Shown here piece by piece: positions 36,627 through 47,693 of a stretch of 64,000 nucleotides of DNA. The notes below the pieces were generated by a model. The model did no database searches. It was not told the origin of the DNA and saw nothing but the letters and a program-made list of their open reading frames with translations. The stretch spans positions 1,730,001 through 1,794,000 of the forward strand of contig NC_010530.1 in assembly GCF_000069785.1 (NCBI RefSeq), in the 5' to 3' direction. Every line of letters starts with the position of its first letter. Position 1 is the stretch's first letter. The translations under genes were made by a program, and so were the position numbers. This DNA comes from Cupriavidus taiwanensis LMG 19424. Its GTDB lineage: Bacteria > Pseudomonadota > Gammaproteobacteria > Burkholderiales > Burkholderiaceae.

Positions 36627-37869
36627 GACACGCTCCATCTTGCAGCGCGCGGCGCGCATCTGCATCGCGGCGGGGGATCGCGCCGAGCAGCGGCACGTGC
36701 GCGAATCCATGCGCGATGCCGGCAGTTTCCTGCCTGGCCCGCTGTATCGCACTGTCCAGCGCTTCCTGACCTGGTTGACGGGCAAGGCCTTGCCCGGCCA
36801 ACAACCCGCCATCCTTCTCGGCCCCTGGTCGCACGTTGCGCTCAACACGCTGGCGTTGACCACCGGGGTGGCGCTTTCGTGCCTTGCATACGCGCGGGGC
36901 GGCGCTTGGTGGCTCGCGCTGCTGCCCGGTTGGCTGCTGACCGTACACGCTGCGCGAAAATTCTTCTTGGTGATCTGCCACGGAGGTATACATGAGGCAT
37001 TTTCTCGCCGAGCAAGCGTGAACAGGATGTTTGTCGATGTCGTGTCGTTGCTGCTTCTGACGTTGCCATATGAGCAATTTCGGCAGGATCACGCAATCGA
37101 TCACCACGCGCGCTACTTCTCCGGCAAAGGGGACCCGGACGCCGATGTGCTGTACGGCATCGGTCTTCGCCCCGGGCGCCAATTGGAAACGCTTTGGCTG
37201 GCCGTCGGCTGGGCGCTGGTAAACCCACGCTTTCATTTGCGCTACACGTTGGCGCGTGGCCGCGCCAACTTCGTCGGTGCGCTGCCACTGCGCCGTATGG
37301 CGGCCATACTCGCCTATGCCGCTGCCGGATGCGCGCTGACATGGTTCAACCTGTGGCCTGTCTTTCTGGTGGTATGGGCAATTCCGCTCACGGTCGGCTT
37401 CCAGAATGCGGCCCTGCTGACCTTTGCCGGCGAGCACAAATGGTTCCGCGTGCAAGGGGCGGACGAGCGCAGGGCCGCATGGCTGCAGCAGCAGACCTCC
37501 GCACGCTTCATGGGATGTCCCTATCCCTGTCGATGCGGAAGCGCAGTCAGGCATGTACTGCAACGCGCGGGGTGGTGGCTACGGATGCTGTGCTGGTTCC
37601 TGCCGCTGCGCTTGTTGGTAGTGCCAGGGGATATGCCGGTACACGATTATCACCACAGCAACCCGCGCGGCGACTGGACTAACACACTCTATGTCCGACC
37701 CGAATGGATCGCGCAGAATCGACCGCTGCATAGCGAGACGTGGGGGTTCTGCGCAGCGGTCAATAACGCACTACGGCCCATGAGCGAAATCCCGGTGGAC
37801 TATCTCGCCCATGGCGGCGCACCGATTGCGGCCAGCGAGCCGACGTTCGACTCGTTTACCGCGCTCTAG
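36619..37869 (+). CDS. membrane fatty-acid desaturase/hydroxylase-like protein
   Basis: A 416-residue integral membrane protein with the histidine-box pattern of di-iron membrane desaturases: H121-GGI-H125, H158-AID-H162-H163 and H342-DY-H345-H346. Hydrophobic segments lie near residues 72-90, 97-112, 137-150, 228-243 and 247-262. It probably desaturates or hydroxylates a lipid or acyl substrate. It is last of the coupled operon. Confidence 0.78.
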   Translation: MPKTRSILQRAARICIAAGDRAEQRHVRESMRDAGSFLPGPLYRTVQRFLTWLTGKALPGQQPAILLGPWSHVALNTLALTTGVALSCLAYARGGAWWLALLPGWLLTVHAARKFFLVICHGGIHEAFSRRASVNRMFVDVVSLLLLTLPYEQFRQDHAIDHHARYFSGKGDPDADVLYGIGLRPGRQLETLWLAVGWALVNPRFHLRYTLARGRANFVGALPLRRMAAILAYAAAGCALTWFNLWPVFLVVWAIPLTVGFQNAALLTFAGEHKWFRVQGADERRAAWLQQQTSARFMGCPYPCRCGSAVRHVLQRAGWWLRMLCWFLPLRLLVVPGDMPVHDYHHSNPRGDWTNTLYVRPEWIAQNRPLHSETWGFCAAVNNALRPMSEIPVDYLAHGGAPIAASEPTFDSFTAL

Positions 37870-37880
37870 CAAAGAGTTCT

Positions 37881-38086
37881 ATGACCGAGTCCCACATTGG
37901 CGCCGCCCACCTCGTCTACCTCGCGATCAGGATCCTCGGGATCTCGGTGGCGCCTGCCGGCACCCCGGCCAATGCGTGCCAGATCGGTTTTAGGGAGTGG
38001 TGGTCTTCCGGTTCGCCAACCCCAAGGCCTGGATGATGGGCCTTTCTGCTTCCTCTCTCTTCGTGCTGCACGCCGACAAGCTGTAG
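37881..38086 (+). pseudogene. decayed LysE/RhtB-family exporter remnant
   Basis: Two fragments of an amino-acid exporter remain in different frames. The first, from ATG 37881, reads GAAHLVYLAIRIL. The second, ending at TAG 38084-38086, reads VVFRFANPKAWMMGLSASSLF, the NPKAWMM segment diagnostic of the LysE superfamily. A frameshift and deletions separate them. A full protein would be about 200 residues, so this is a non-functional relic. Confidence 0.75.
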
Positions 38087-38138
38087 CCGGACCGGCCACC
38101 TATCATTCCCTTCCGCGACTTCCGACATTCCCCTCGAC

Positions 38139-39461
38139 ATGGACACCAAACAGATTACCAATGTTGCCGCCGGAATCCTCCCGAACGCTCATTTACACCC
38201 TTCCGCCAAATTCCCCAATGCGGAGGGCTTCGCCAGTCGCGTAGGCCGCGTGCAGAGTTCCGCTGTGCGAGACCTGCTGAAGTACAGCAAGATGCCCGGC
38301 GTCATCTCACTTGCAGGTGGAATACCTGCGTCGGACCTGTTCGATGCGGCAGGCCTGCGCGAATCGCTTGCGGCAGTCGTGGACAGCGACGCTACGTCCG
38401 CGTTTCAGTACGGACTGACCGAAGGCGAACCAGCACTGCGCGAACAGATCATGCACCTGCTGCGGCATCGCGGTATCGCCGCGAGTCCGGCTGGCATCCT
38501 GGTCACATCTGGCTCGCAACAAGGCCTGGATCTCGCGGCGCGTACTCTGCTCAACCCTGGCGACACGGTGCTGGTGGAACGGCCGTCGTATCTGGCGGCG
38601 CTGCAGGCATTCGGCCTTGCCGAGGCCAACATCGTCTCCGTGCCCTCCGATGAAGCGGGCATCGATGTGGACTGGATCGAGTCCTATGCCTCGCGTCATC
38701 CGGTCAAGGCCATTTACGTCGTCCCGAACTTCGGTAATCCCAGCGGGCGCACACTCTCCCTGGAACGGCGGCAGCAACTCACCCACTTTGCCGGTTCCAA
38801 CGGAACCTACATCATCGAGGATGATCCCTATGGCGAACTGCGACTCTGCGGCGACCCCGTCGCCAGCATCGTGGCGCTCGCAGCGGAAAGTGCTGCGCAG
38901 TGTCGCGTGCTTTACCTGTCGTCGTTTTCCAAGATCCTGTCTCCTGGCCTGCGCGCCGGCTGGATGGTCTTACCCCCATCGGTGTTCGACCGCGCTGCGC
39001 TGGTTAAGCAGGCGATCGATCTCCACACATGCAGTCTCTCCCAGCAGCTCGTTGCGGCATATCTGGCTAACGGACGGTTGCAGCCCCGGTTCGAGCTGCT
39101 ACGGAACGCGTACCGTGAGCGACGCGACGCGCTGATTAGCGGACTGCACCGCCACCTGGGCGAGGCTATCCATTTCAATGTCCCGGAAGGCGGGATGTTC
39201 CTGTGGGCCCGATTCGCACCGCAGGTAGACACCGCGCGGGTGCTGCAGGCCGCTATTCAAGCCGGCGTAGTCTTCGTGCCGGGCGCCGCATTCTTTGCCG
39301 ATACTCCCGAACGTAATACCCTCCGCCTGTCGTACTCGACCGTCGACGCCGAGTCCGCTGACATCGGCGCCTCCAGACTGGCCCAGGCGCTGCGCGCCAG
39401 CTGCAACGGCGCTCTGCCTCCGGCCATTCCGGCCGACGGAATGCGCAAGGTCAAAAACTGA
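38139..39461 (+). CDS. PLP-dependent aminotransferase, class I/II (2-aminoadipate transaminase-like)
   Basis: A 440-residue fold-type I aminotransferase. It has AFQYGLTEGEPALREQI, the PLP-contact segment VVPNFGNPSGRTLS and the Schiff-base Lys in YLSSFSKILSPGLRAGW. It lacks the winged-helix domain of MocR regulators, so it is an enzyme, closest in pattern to LysN/aromatic or aminoadipate transaminases. It follows the exporter remnant and precedes an AraC gene. A link to the upstream operon is possible but not shown. Confidence 0.85.
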   Translation: MDTKQITNVAAGILPNAHLHPSAKFPNAEGFASRVGRVQSSAVRDLLKYSKMPGVISLAGGIPASDLFDAAGLRESLAAVVDSDATSAFQYGLTEGEPALREQIMHLLRHRGIAASPAGILVTSGSQQGLDLAARTLLNPGDTVLVERPSYLAALQAFGLAEANIVSVPSDEAGIDVDWIESYASRHPVKAIYVVPNFGNPSGRTLSLERRQQLTHFAGSNGTYIIEDDPYGELRLCGDPVASIVALAAESAAQCRVLYLSSFSKILSPGLRAGWMVLPPSVFDRAALVKQAIDLHTCSLSQQLVAAYLANGRLQPRFELLRNAYRERRDALISGLHRHLGEAIHFNVPEGGMFLWARFAPQVDTARVLQAAIQAGVVFVPGAAFFADTPERNTLRLSYSTVDAESADIGASRLAQALRASCNGALPPAIPADGMRKVKN

Positions 39462-39515
39462 AAATTCATACCTGAAAGCGCGAAATTTCCGGAGGATCTA
39501 CCCACTTCGCGGGCA

Positions 39516-39543
39516 TTGGACACCGTTGGCGCGTTGGTAGAAT
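39516..39543 (+). promoter_or_regulatory. sigma-70-like promoter of the AraC gene
   Basis: TTGGAC (39516-39521) and TAGAAT (39538-39543) are 16 bp apart. Transcription would start about 20 bp before the ATG at 39571. Confidence 0.55.
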
Positions 39544-39570
39544 CGAGCACATACCTAAAGGACTGCCTCG

Positions 39571-40491
39571 ATGACGGTGCGCAAGCTCGATTTCCGCAAT
39601 CCGGACCACCATGCCTCGTTGTTTTCCGTCGCGCCTGTGCGCAGCAGCACGCCGTACGACTGGAAAGCGTTGTATTTCGAGCGGCGCGACGATGCACTGT
39701 TCCAGACCGGCGAGCACGCCATTGACGGGCACTATCTGATGGTCAAGCTCAATCCGCTCTCGATCGCGGAGCGCCGCATCGACGGCAGACTGCGTACTGA
39801 AGTGCAGCGTCGCGGTTCCACCGCTTACGTGCCAAACGGATGCAGCCACAGCGTGCGCTATGTGCGTCCGCTCGGCAGCCTGTGCCTCATGACGCTGCAT
39901 GACTGCACGCTGCACGAAGTCGCCGACGAGCTCGGCGTCACAGGTTTTGACGGTGTGCCAACCTTTGCCCAGGCGCCAGACAACTTCGTGCTCAACGCCT
40001 TTGAGGCGCTCGACCGGGAACTGCGCAACGGCAATCCACACGGCGCGCTAATCGGTGAGACGTATGCACGCCTCGTAGCGGCGCATATCGTGACGTGCTA
40101 CGGCAAAGGGCCTCGCGTTGGCGGCCGCATGCCGGCGTTGGCTATCGCGCGCATGAAACAGCTGGATGAGTACATAGACGCGCACCTCACGCATCGCATA
40201 ACGCTGGAGACATTGGCCCGGCAAGCGGGCCTCAGCCCTTACTATTTCACTCGCGTGTTCAAGGACGCCACTGGCCTGCCGCCCTATCGCTACGTCCTGC
40301 ATAAGCGCATCGAATCTGCCTGCGCCGCCTTGCGCCGTGACGAGCTTTCGATTGAAGGTGTGGCGCTAGCCTGCGGCTTCAGCGATAACGCCCAGTTCTC
40401 CAAGCAGTTCAAGAAGATCTGCGGCGTAACGCCATCCGTCTATCGAATGGCGTGCAGGCGGGAGAAAATGCCGGAATCGCTTGACGCATGA
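39571..40491 (+). CDS. AraC-family transcriptional regulator
   Basis: A 306-residue regulator. The C-terminal 100 residues hold two helix-turn-helix units (RITLETLARQAGLSPYYFTRVFKDATG and LSIEGVALACGFSDNAQFSKQFKKICGVTP). The N-terminal AraC-binding-like domain probably senses an effector. AAAGGA precedes the ATG. It closes the A/T-richer accessory stretch and is a candidate regulator of the aminotransferase or of the radical SAM operon. Confidence 0.88.
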   Translation: MTVRKLDFRNPDHHASLFSVAPVRSSTPYDWKALYFERRDDALFQTGEHAIDGHYLMVKLNPLSIAERRIDGRLRTEVQRRGSTAYVPNGCSHSVRYVRPLGSLCLMTLHDCTLHEVADELGVTGFDGVPTFAQAPDNFVLNAFEALDRELRNGNPHGALIGETYARLVAAHIVTCYGKGPRVGGRMPALAIARMKQLDEYIDAHLTHRITLETLARQAGLSPYYFTRVFKDATGLPPYRYVLHKRIESACAALRRDELSIEGVALACGFSDNAQFSKQFKKICGVTPSVYRMACRREKMPESLDA

Positions 40492-40560
40492 GAAGCTCCA
40501 CCCGCCTTCGCAAAAACGGTGAGGCGAGGATTATATCCAGAGCGCCAAGGCACCGGCAGC

Positions 40561-41316
40561 TCAGGCAATCAGCAGCTTCGTCCCGCGCTCCTTCAGCGCC
40601 GCCCCCAGCTCAGGCTCCGGCGCCATGTCGGTAATCACCCAGGCCGCCAGTTCCGCATGCTTGATGGTGACGCCGGTGTTGCGGCCGAACTTGGTGTGGT
40701 CGGCGACCACGCAGGCCACGTCGGCGGCCAGCAGCATGCGGCTGCGCAGCTCCGCCGCGGCGCGCGAGAAGTCGCAGATCTCGCCGCGCGGCGTGATGCC
40801 GCCGATGCCGATAAAGGCAAAGTCGGTGTGGTAGCGCGACAGCTGCTCGATGGTGTCCCAGCCATGCGTGGCGTCTTCGTTGTCCTGCAGTTCGCCGCCC
40901 AGCACGATTACGCGGTTGCCGTTGCGCCGGCCCAGCAGCTGGGCGATGGCCAGGTCGTTGGTGTAGACCAGCAGGTTGTGGTGCCCGTGCAGCGCCTGCG
41001 CCACCGCATGCGTGGTGGTGCCGTAGTCCAGGATCAGCGAGGCGCCGTCGCGCACCAGCTCCGCCGCGCGCACGCCGATGGCGCGCTTGCCCTCGGCATT
41101 GACCTGGGCGCGGGTCTGGGTATCGGGCTCGGTCCGGTCCGGCGCCAGCGCGCCGCCGTGGGTCAGTACCAGCAGCCCGCGCGTGGCCAGCGCGTTGAGA
41201 TCGCGCCGGATGGTTTCGCGCGACACGTCGAGCTCGCTCACCAGCTCGCTGATGGCCAGCGCGCCGGTCGCGGACAGCTGGTCGAGGATGTATTTCTGCC
41301 GTTGTTCGGCGAGCAC
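40561..41316 (-). CDS. DeoR/GlpR-family transcriptional regulator
   Basis: A 251-residue DeoR-type repressor with the N-terminal helix-turn-helix RQKYILDQLSATGALAISELVSELDVSRETIRRDLNAL. The C-terminal sugar-phosphate-sensing fold (SLILDYGTTTHAVAQAL, FIGIGGI) follows. The GTG at 41316 has GGAG at good spacing; the longer frame reads through repeat DNA. Effector and target are unknown. It lies downstream of phnY but is separated from it by a composite repeat. Confidence 0.87.
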   Translation of the reverse strand: MLAEQRQKYILDQLSATGALAISELVSELDVSRETIRRDLNALATRGLLVLTHGGALAPDRTEPDTQTRAQVNAEGKRAIGVRAAELVRDGASLILDYGTTTHAVAQALHGHHNLLVYTNDLAIAQLLGRRNGNRVIVLGGELQDNEDATHGWDTIEQLSRYHTDFAFIGIGGITPRGEICDFSRAAAELRSRMLLAADVACVVADHTKFGRNTGVTIKHAELAAWVITDMAPEPELGAALKERGTKLLIA

Positions 41317-41412
41317 GGGGACTCCGGGTGGGTCGGGGACTTGGGGGCTGATTTTAGCGCAGCCTATCCTTGGCGTGCGAAGGCGCCCTGCCCTGAAAAC
41401 GACCGCTGGCAG

Positions 41413-41538
41413 GCTCCCTCTCCCGCTTGCGGGAGAGGGTTGGGGAGAGGGCCGAAGCCTCCACGAAGTGAGGGCTGTCGTGATTGCCAGCGCCGGCCCT
41501 CTCCCCCGGCCCCTCTCCCGCAAGCGGGAGAGTGGAGC
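41413..41538 (-). repeat. composite CCCTCTCCCGC repeat, full-length copy 1
   Basis: About 126 bp bounded by hairpins CCCTCTCCCGC-ttgc-GGGAGAGGG on one side and CCCTCTCCCGC-aa-GCGGGAGAG on the other. Its reverse complement aligns along nearly its whole length with 59232-59360, including the internal GGCGCTGGC and CTTCGTGGA...CGGCCCTCTCCCC segments. It looks like a small non-autonomous mobile or REP-type composite element. Confidence 0.75.
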
Positions 41539-41569
41539 AAAACAGCGTCCGGGTCATGCCTTCAGGGCC

Positions 41570-43033
41570 TCACCCCCACGGCAACGTAATCGTCTTCAAG
41601 TTCGTAAAACTCTTCGCCGCCTCCTGCACCCCCTCCTTGTAGCCCAGCCCCGAATCCTTGATCCCCCCGAACGGCGTCAGCTCGATGCGGTAGCCAGGCA
41701 CTTCCCACAGGTTCACGGTGCCCACATGCAGCGAATTGGCGATCCTGGTGAAGGCCTCGATATTGTTGGTGCAGACCCCTGACGACAGCCCGAACGCCGT
41801 GCCGTTGGAAATGCGGATGGCGTCGTCGACGTCGCGGAAGGTGATGATGGGCGAGACCGGACCGAAGGTTTCCTCGCGCACGACGGTCATCGACGGATCG
41901 ACGCGGTCCAGCACCGTCGGCGAATAGCTGGCGCCGCGGCGCTGGTTGCCGACCAGCAGCCGCGCGCCCTGCGCCACCGCCTCGTTGACGCGGGCCTCGA
42001 ACAGTTGCGCGGCCTGCTCGTCGATGACGGTGCCCATGTCGACGCTGCGGTCCATCGGGTCGCCATGCTTCCAGGCGCGGGTCTTCTCCACCACCAGTTC
42101 GGTAAAGCGCGCCGCCACCGCCTGATGCACCAGCATGCGCTTGACCGCGGTGCAGCGCTGGCCGGAGTTCTTGTACGAGCCCTGCACCGCCAGGTCGGAG
42201 GCGCGGTCGAGGTCGGCATCGTCCAGCACGATCAGCGGATCGTTGCCGCCCAGCTCGAGCACCACGCGCTTGTAGCCGGCCTTGCTGGCAATGTACTTGC
42301 CGATCGCGACACCGCCGGTAAAGGTGACAAGGTCCACCGCCGGGTGCGTGATCAGTTCATCGGCGATCTCGCGCGGATCGCCGGTGACCACCTGGAACAT
42401 CTGCGGCGGCAGGCCGGCTTCATACAGCAGGTCGGCCAGGTAGAACGCCGACAGCGGCACCTTCTCCGACGGCTTGAGCACCATGCGGTTGTTGGTGGCA
42501 ATCGACGGCGCGACCTTGTGCGCGACCTGGTTCATCGGGTGGTTGAACGGCGTGATGGCGCTGATCACGCCCATCAGCGGCTCGCGCTGGGTCATCACGC
42601 GGCGCTTCTTGCCGTGCGGCGTCAGGTCGCACGAGAACAGCTGGCCGTCGTCGCGCAGCGCCTCGGTGGCGGCAAAGCCGAGCACGTCGGCGACGCGGCC
42701 GATCTCATAGAGCGAGTCCTTCTTGGACAGGCCGGATTCCAGCGTGATCAGGTCCGACGCCTCCTCGGTGCGCTCGCGCAGCAAGGCCGCGGCGCGGTTC
42801 AGGATGGCGGCGCGCTCGTAGCGCGTCAGCGTGGCGCGGTAGGCCTGGCCCACCTCGAACGCGCGGCGCACGTCTTCCAGCGTGGCCTTGGGCACGGTGC
42901 CCACCAGCGATCCGTCGAACGGATTGCGCACTTCGATCACGCGCTCGCGAACGATCTTCTGGCCGTCGATGCGCAGCGCCTCGGCGCGGAAATGGGGGCT
43001 GACGGCGCCAGCGGGAAATTGGGGGGCGTTCAT
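41570..43033 (-). CDS. phnY: phosphonoacetaldehyde dehydrogenase
   Basis: A 487-residue aldehyde dehydrogenase that oxidises phosphonoacetaldehyde to phosphonoacetate with NAD+. The catalytic Cys lies in [16 protein letters not shown] and the Glu in [11 protein letters not shown]. Assignment rests on the PhnY-like N-terminal extension and the position 62 bp downstream of phnA in an AEP cluster. Confidence 0.9.
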   Translation of the reverse strand: MNAPQFPAGAVSPHFRAEALRIDGQKIVRERVIEVRNPFDGSLVGTVPKATLEDVRRAFEVGQAYRATLTRYERAAILNRAAALLRERTEEASDLITLESGLSKKDSLYEIGRVADVLGFAATEALRDDGQLFSCDLTPHGKKRRVMTQREPLMGVISAITPFNHPMNQVAHKVAPSIATNNRMVLKPSEKVPLSAFYLADLLYEAGLPPQMFQVVTGDPREIADELITHPAVDLVTFTGGVAIGKYIASKAGYKRVVLELGGNDPLIVLDDADLDRASDLAVQGSYKNSGQRCTAVKRMLVHQAVAARFTELVVEKTRAWKHGDPMDRSVDMGTVIDEQAAQLFEARVNEAVAQGARLLVGNQRRGASYSPTVLDRVDPSMTVVREETFGPVSPIITFRDVDDAIRISNGTAFGLSSGVCTNNIEAFTRIANSLHVGTVNLWEVPGYRIELTPFGGIKDSGLGYKEGVQEAAKSFTNLKTITLPWG

Positions 43034-43095
43034 GAGTATCCTCCGGAAAATGCGTGTTCAGGCGGCGGCTTGCACCGCCGCTGCGATCCAGGCGT

Positions 43096-45158
<2,063 letters not shown>

Positions 45159-45229
45159 GAAAACCCCCGTTTGTGACGGATTCAGCAGTATCGAAAATCC
45201 TTATTGCCATTAAAGCAAGCGGTTTGTAT

Positions 45230-45241
45230 ATTGTCAACAAT
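45230..45241. promoter_or_regulatory. candidate GntR operator
   Basis: ATTGTCAACAAT is a perfect 5-2-5 palindrome in the divergent region, 71 bp upstream of the GntR start. FCD-type GntR regulators typically bind short TTGT-N2-ACAA-like palindromes. Confidence 0.55.
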
Positions 45242-45422
45242 CAAGGCATCGGCGCGGTCAGATGGGTGACGGAGCAAGCGCCAGAATTCAGGCACATGTC
45301 TTGCAAGTGTTGTAGCACAAGGGTTTTACGGTGATTCAATGTTGTGCAAGGCGCCCCGCGGCATTGCAACAGATTCACCACATTGACACATTTCTCCACC
45401 TACAATGCCGGAAGGAGTCCCC

Positions 45423-46457
45423 ATGCAACCGTCCTTCACCACCACCCTGCGCACCGCCGCCACCCTGCTTGCGCTAGCCGCCTCCGGCACCGCGCTGGCC
45501 CAGAAGACCACGCTCACCGTCTATACGGCGTGGGAGATCGAGACCCTCAAGCCCTATGCCGAGGGCTTTGCCAAAGTGGCGCCCGATATCGAACTGAAAT
45601 ACGTGCGCGATTCGACCGGCGTCATCACCGCCAAGGCGCTGGCCGAGAAAGCCAACCCGCAGGCCGACGTGATCGCCGGGCTGGCGGCGTCGAGCCTGGA
45701 ACTGCTCAAGCAGGAAGGGATGCTGGTGCCCTACACCCCCAAGGGCTTTGAAAAGCTGACGCGCGACTACAGCGACAAGGCCACGCCGCCATCCTGGGTG
45801 GGCCTGGATGTCTGGGGCGCCACGATCTGCTTCAACACCGTCGAGGCCAAGAAACGCAACCTGCCGCGCCCCGAAACCTGGAAAGACCTGGCCAAGCCGG
45901 TCTACAAGGGCGCCATCGTCATGCCTAACCCGGCGTCGTCCGGCACGGGCTTCCTGGACGTGACCGCCTGGCTGCAGCTCTACGGCGAGCAGGAAGGCTG
46001 GAAATACATGGACGCGCTGCACGAGAACATCGCGCAATACACGCATTCCGGGTCCAAGCCCTGCAAGCAGGCCGGCTCCGGCGAATTCCCGATCGGGATC
46101 TCGTTCGAACTGCGTGCGCACAAGACCCTGGCCTCGGGCGCGCCGATCGAGATGATCTTCCCCAAGGAGGGCCTGGGCTACGACATCGAGGCCGCCGGCA
46201 TCGTCAAGGGCACGAAGAAGATGGAGGCCGCACAGCGTTACCTGGACTGGCTGGCCAGCAAGGAGGCCAACCAGCTCTTCGCCAGGGACTGGGCCATCGT
46301 CGCCTACCCCGGCGTGGCAAGGAAGGTCGAGACCATCCCGGCCAACTACGAGCAGATGCTGGTCAAGAACGATTTCGGCTATATCGCGAAGAACCGCGAG
46401 CGCGTGCTGGCCGAATGGCAGAAGCGCTACGCCAGCAAGTCGGAGAAGCAGCCCTGA
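45423..46457 (+). CDS. phnS: 2-aminoethylphosphonate ABC transporter, substrate-binding protein
   Basis: A 344-residue periplasmic binding protein. Residues 1-26 form a Sec signal (LRTAATLLALAASGTALAQ), then the iron/sulfate-type fold TLTVYTAWEIETLKPYAEGF. The ATG at 45423 has GGAAGGAG just upstream; an ATG at 45405 is less likely. It is first of the plus-strand phn operon. Confidence 0.88.
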   Translation: MQPSFTTTLRTAATLLALAASGTALAQKTTLTVYTAWEIETLKPYAEGFAKVAPDIELKYVRDSTGVITAKALAEKANPQADVIAGLAASSLELLKQEGMLVPYTPKGFEKLTRDYSDKATPPSWVGLDVWGATICFNTVEAKKRNLPRPETWKDLAKPVYKGAIVMPNPASSGTGFLDVTAWLQLYGEQEGWKYMDALHENIAQYTHSGSKPCKQAGSGEFPIGISFELRAHKTLASGAPIEMIFPKEGLGYDIEAAGIVKGTKKMEAAQRYLDWLASKEANQLFARDWAIVAYPGVARKVETIPANYEQMLVKNDFGYIAKNRERVLAEWQKRYASKSEKQP

Positions 46458-46550
46458 GCGCCTGAGCGCCGTCCTGTACCGGCTGCCGCCAGCCCGCGTC
46501 ATGGGCTGGCGGCAGCCGGGCCCCCAACAGAACACAACAGGCCCCACGCC

Positions 46551-47693
46551 ATGCAGACCTCCACATCCACGGCCGAGACCTACCTCAGCCTGAAAGGCAT
46601 CCACAAGCGCTTCGGCGGCAGCAGCGGCGCCTTCGTCGCCCTGCACAACATCGACCTCGACGTGCGCCAGGGCGAGCTGCTGTGCTTCCTGGGCCCGTCG
46701 GGCTGCGGCAAGACCACGCTGCTGCGCATCATTGCGGGGCTGGAGTCGCAGAACGCCGGCACCATCCACCAGGGCGGACGCGATATCTCCGCGCTGCCGC
46801 CGATGGAACGCGACTACGGCATCGTGTTCCAGTCCTACGCGCTGTTCCCCAACCTGACCGTGGCCGACAACGTCGCCTACGGCCTGGTCAACCGGCGCAT
46901 GCCGCGCGACCAGCGCCGCGCCCGCGTCGCCGAACTGCTGACGCTGGTGGGCCTGCCCGATCGCGGCAACCAGTACCCGGCGCAGCTGTCCGGCGGCCAG
47001 CAGCAGCGCGTGGCGATTGCGCGCGCGCTGGCCACGTCGCCCGGACTGCTGTTGCTCGACGAGCCGCTGTCGGCGCTCGACGCGCGCGTGCGGGTGCGGC
47101 TGCGCAGCGAGATCCGCGCGCTGCAGCAGCGGCTGAACATCACCACCATCCTGGTCACGCATGACCAGGAAGAAGCGCTGTCGATGGCGGACCGCATCGT
47201 GGTGATGAACCAGGGCGCGATCGAGCAGGTCGGCACCCCGGCGCAGGTCTACCAGCGCCCGGCCACGCCGTTCGCGGCGGACTTCGTCGGCAAGACCAAC
47301 ATGCTGGGCGCGCGGGTCTGCGGCGACGGCGAGCTGCACCTGGGCGGCGTGCGCATGCGCTGTGCCGCGCCCGCGGGCTGCTGCCCGGACGAGGACGTGC
47401 AGGTGTTCTTTCGCCCCGAAGACGTCTGCGTGCGCGGCGTCGAACAGCATGGCCCCAATGTGCTGGAGGCCACCGTCGACAAGATCGAGTTCCTCGGCGC
47501 CTTCTCGCGACTGACGCTGCGGCTGCCGGACGCCGCCCCCGCGCCGGCGGGTGCCCCCGGTGCGTCCGGTGGCGCGCTCTATGCCGACCTCTCGCTCAAT
47601 GACCTGCACGAGCTGCGCCCGCACACCGGCGACCGGCTGCGCCTGGCCATTCCCGCTGACCGTATCCGCATCTTCCGCCACGCATGCGCATGA
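46551..47693 (+). CDS. phnT: 2-aminoethylphosphonate ABC transporter, ATP-binding protein
   Basis: A 380-residue ATPase. Walker A GPSGCGKTT, signature LSGGQQQRVAIARAL, Walker B LLLLDEPLSALD and the H-loop TILVTHDQEEAL are all intact. A C-terminal TOBE-type regulatory domain follows from about residue 240. Its end overlaps the permease start by 10 bp. Confidence 0.92.
   Translation: MQTSTSTAETYLSLKGIHKRFGGSSGAFVALHNIDLDVRQGELLCFLGPSGCGKTTLLRIIAGLESQNAGTIHQGGRDISALPPMERDYGIVFQSYALFPNLTVADNVAYGLVNRRMPRDQRRARVAELLTLVGLPDRGNQYPAQLSGGQQQRVAIARALATSPGLLLLDEPLSALDARVRVRLRSEIRALQQRLNITTILVTHDQEEALSMADRIVVMNQGAIEQVGTPAQVYQRPATPFAADFVGKTNMLGARVCGDGELHLGGVRMRCAAPAGCCPDEDVQVFFRPEDVCVRGVEQHGPNVLEATVDKIEFLGAFSRLTLRLPDAAPAPAGAPGASGGALYADLSLNDLHELRPHTGDRLRLAIPADRIRIFRHACA

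Noticed and set aside
38139..39461. Aminotransferase gene as a MocR-type transcriptional regulator
   Set aside because: There is no N-terminal winged-helix domain; the protein begins directly with the aminotransferase fold.
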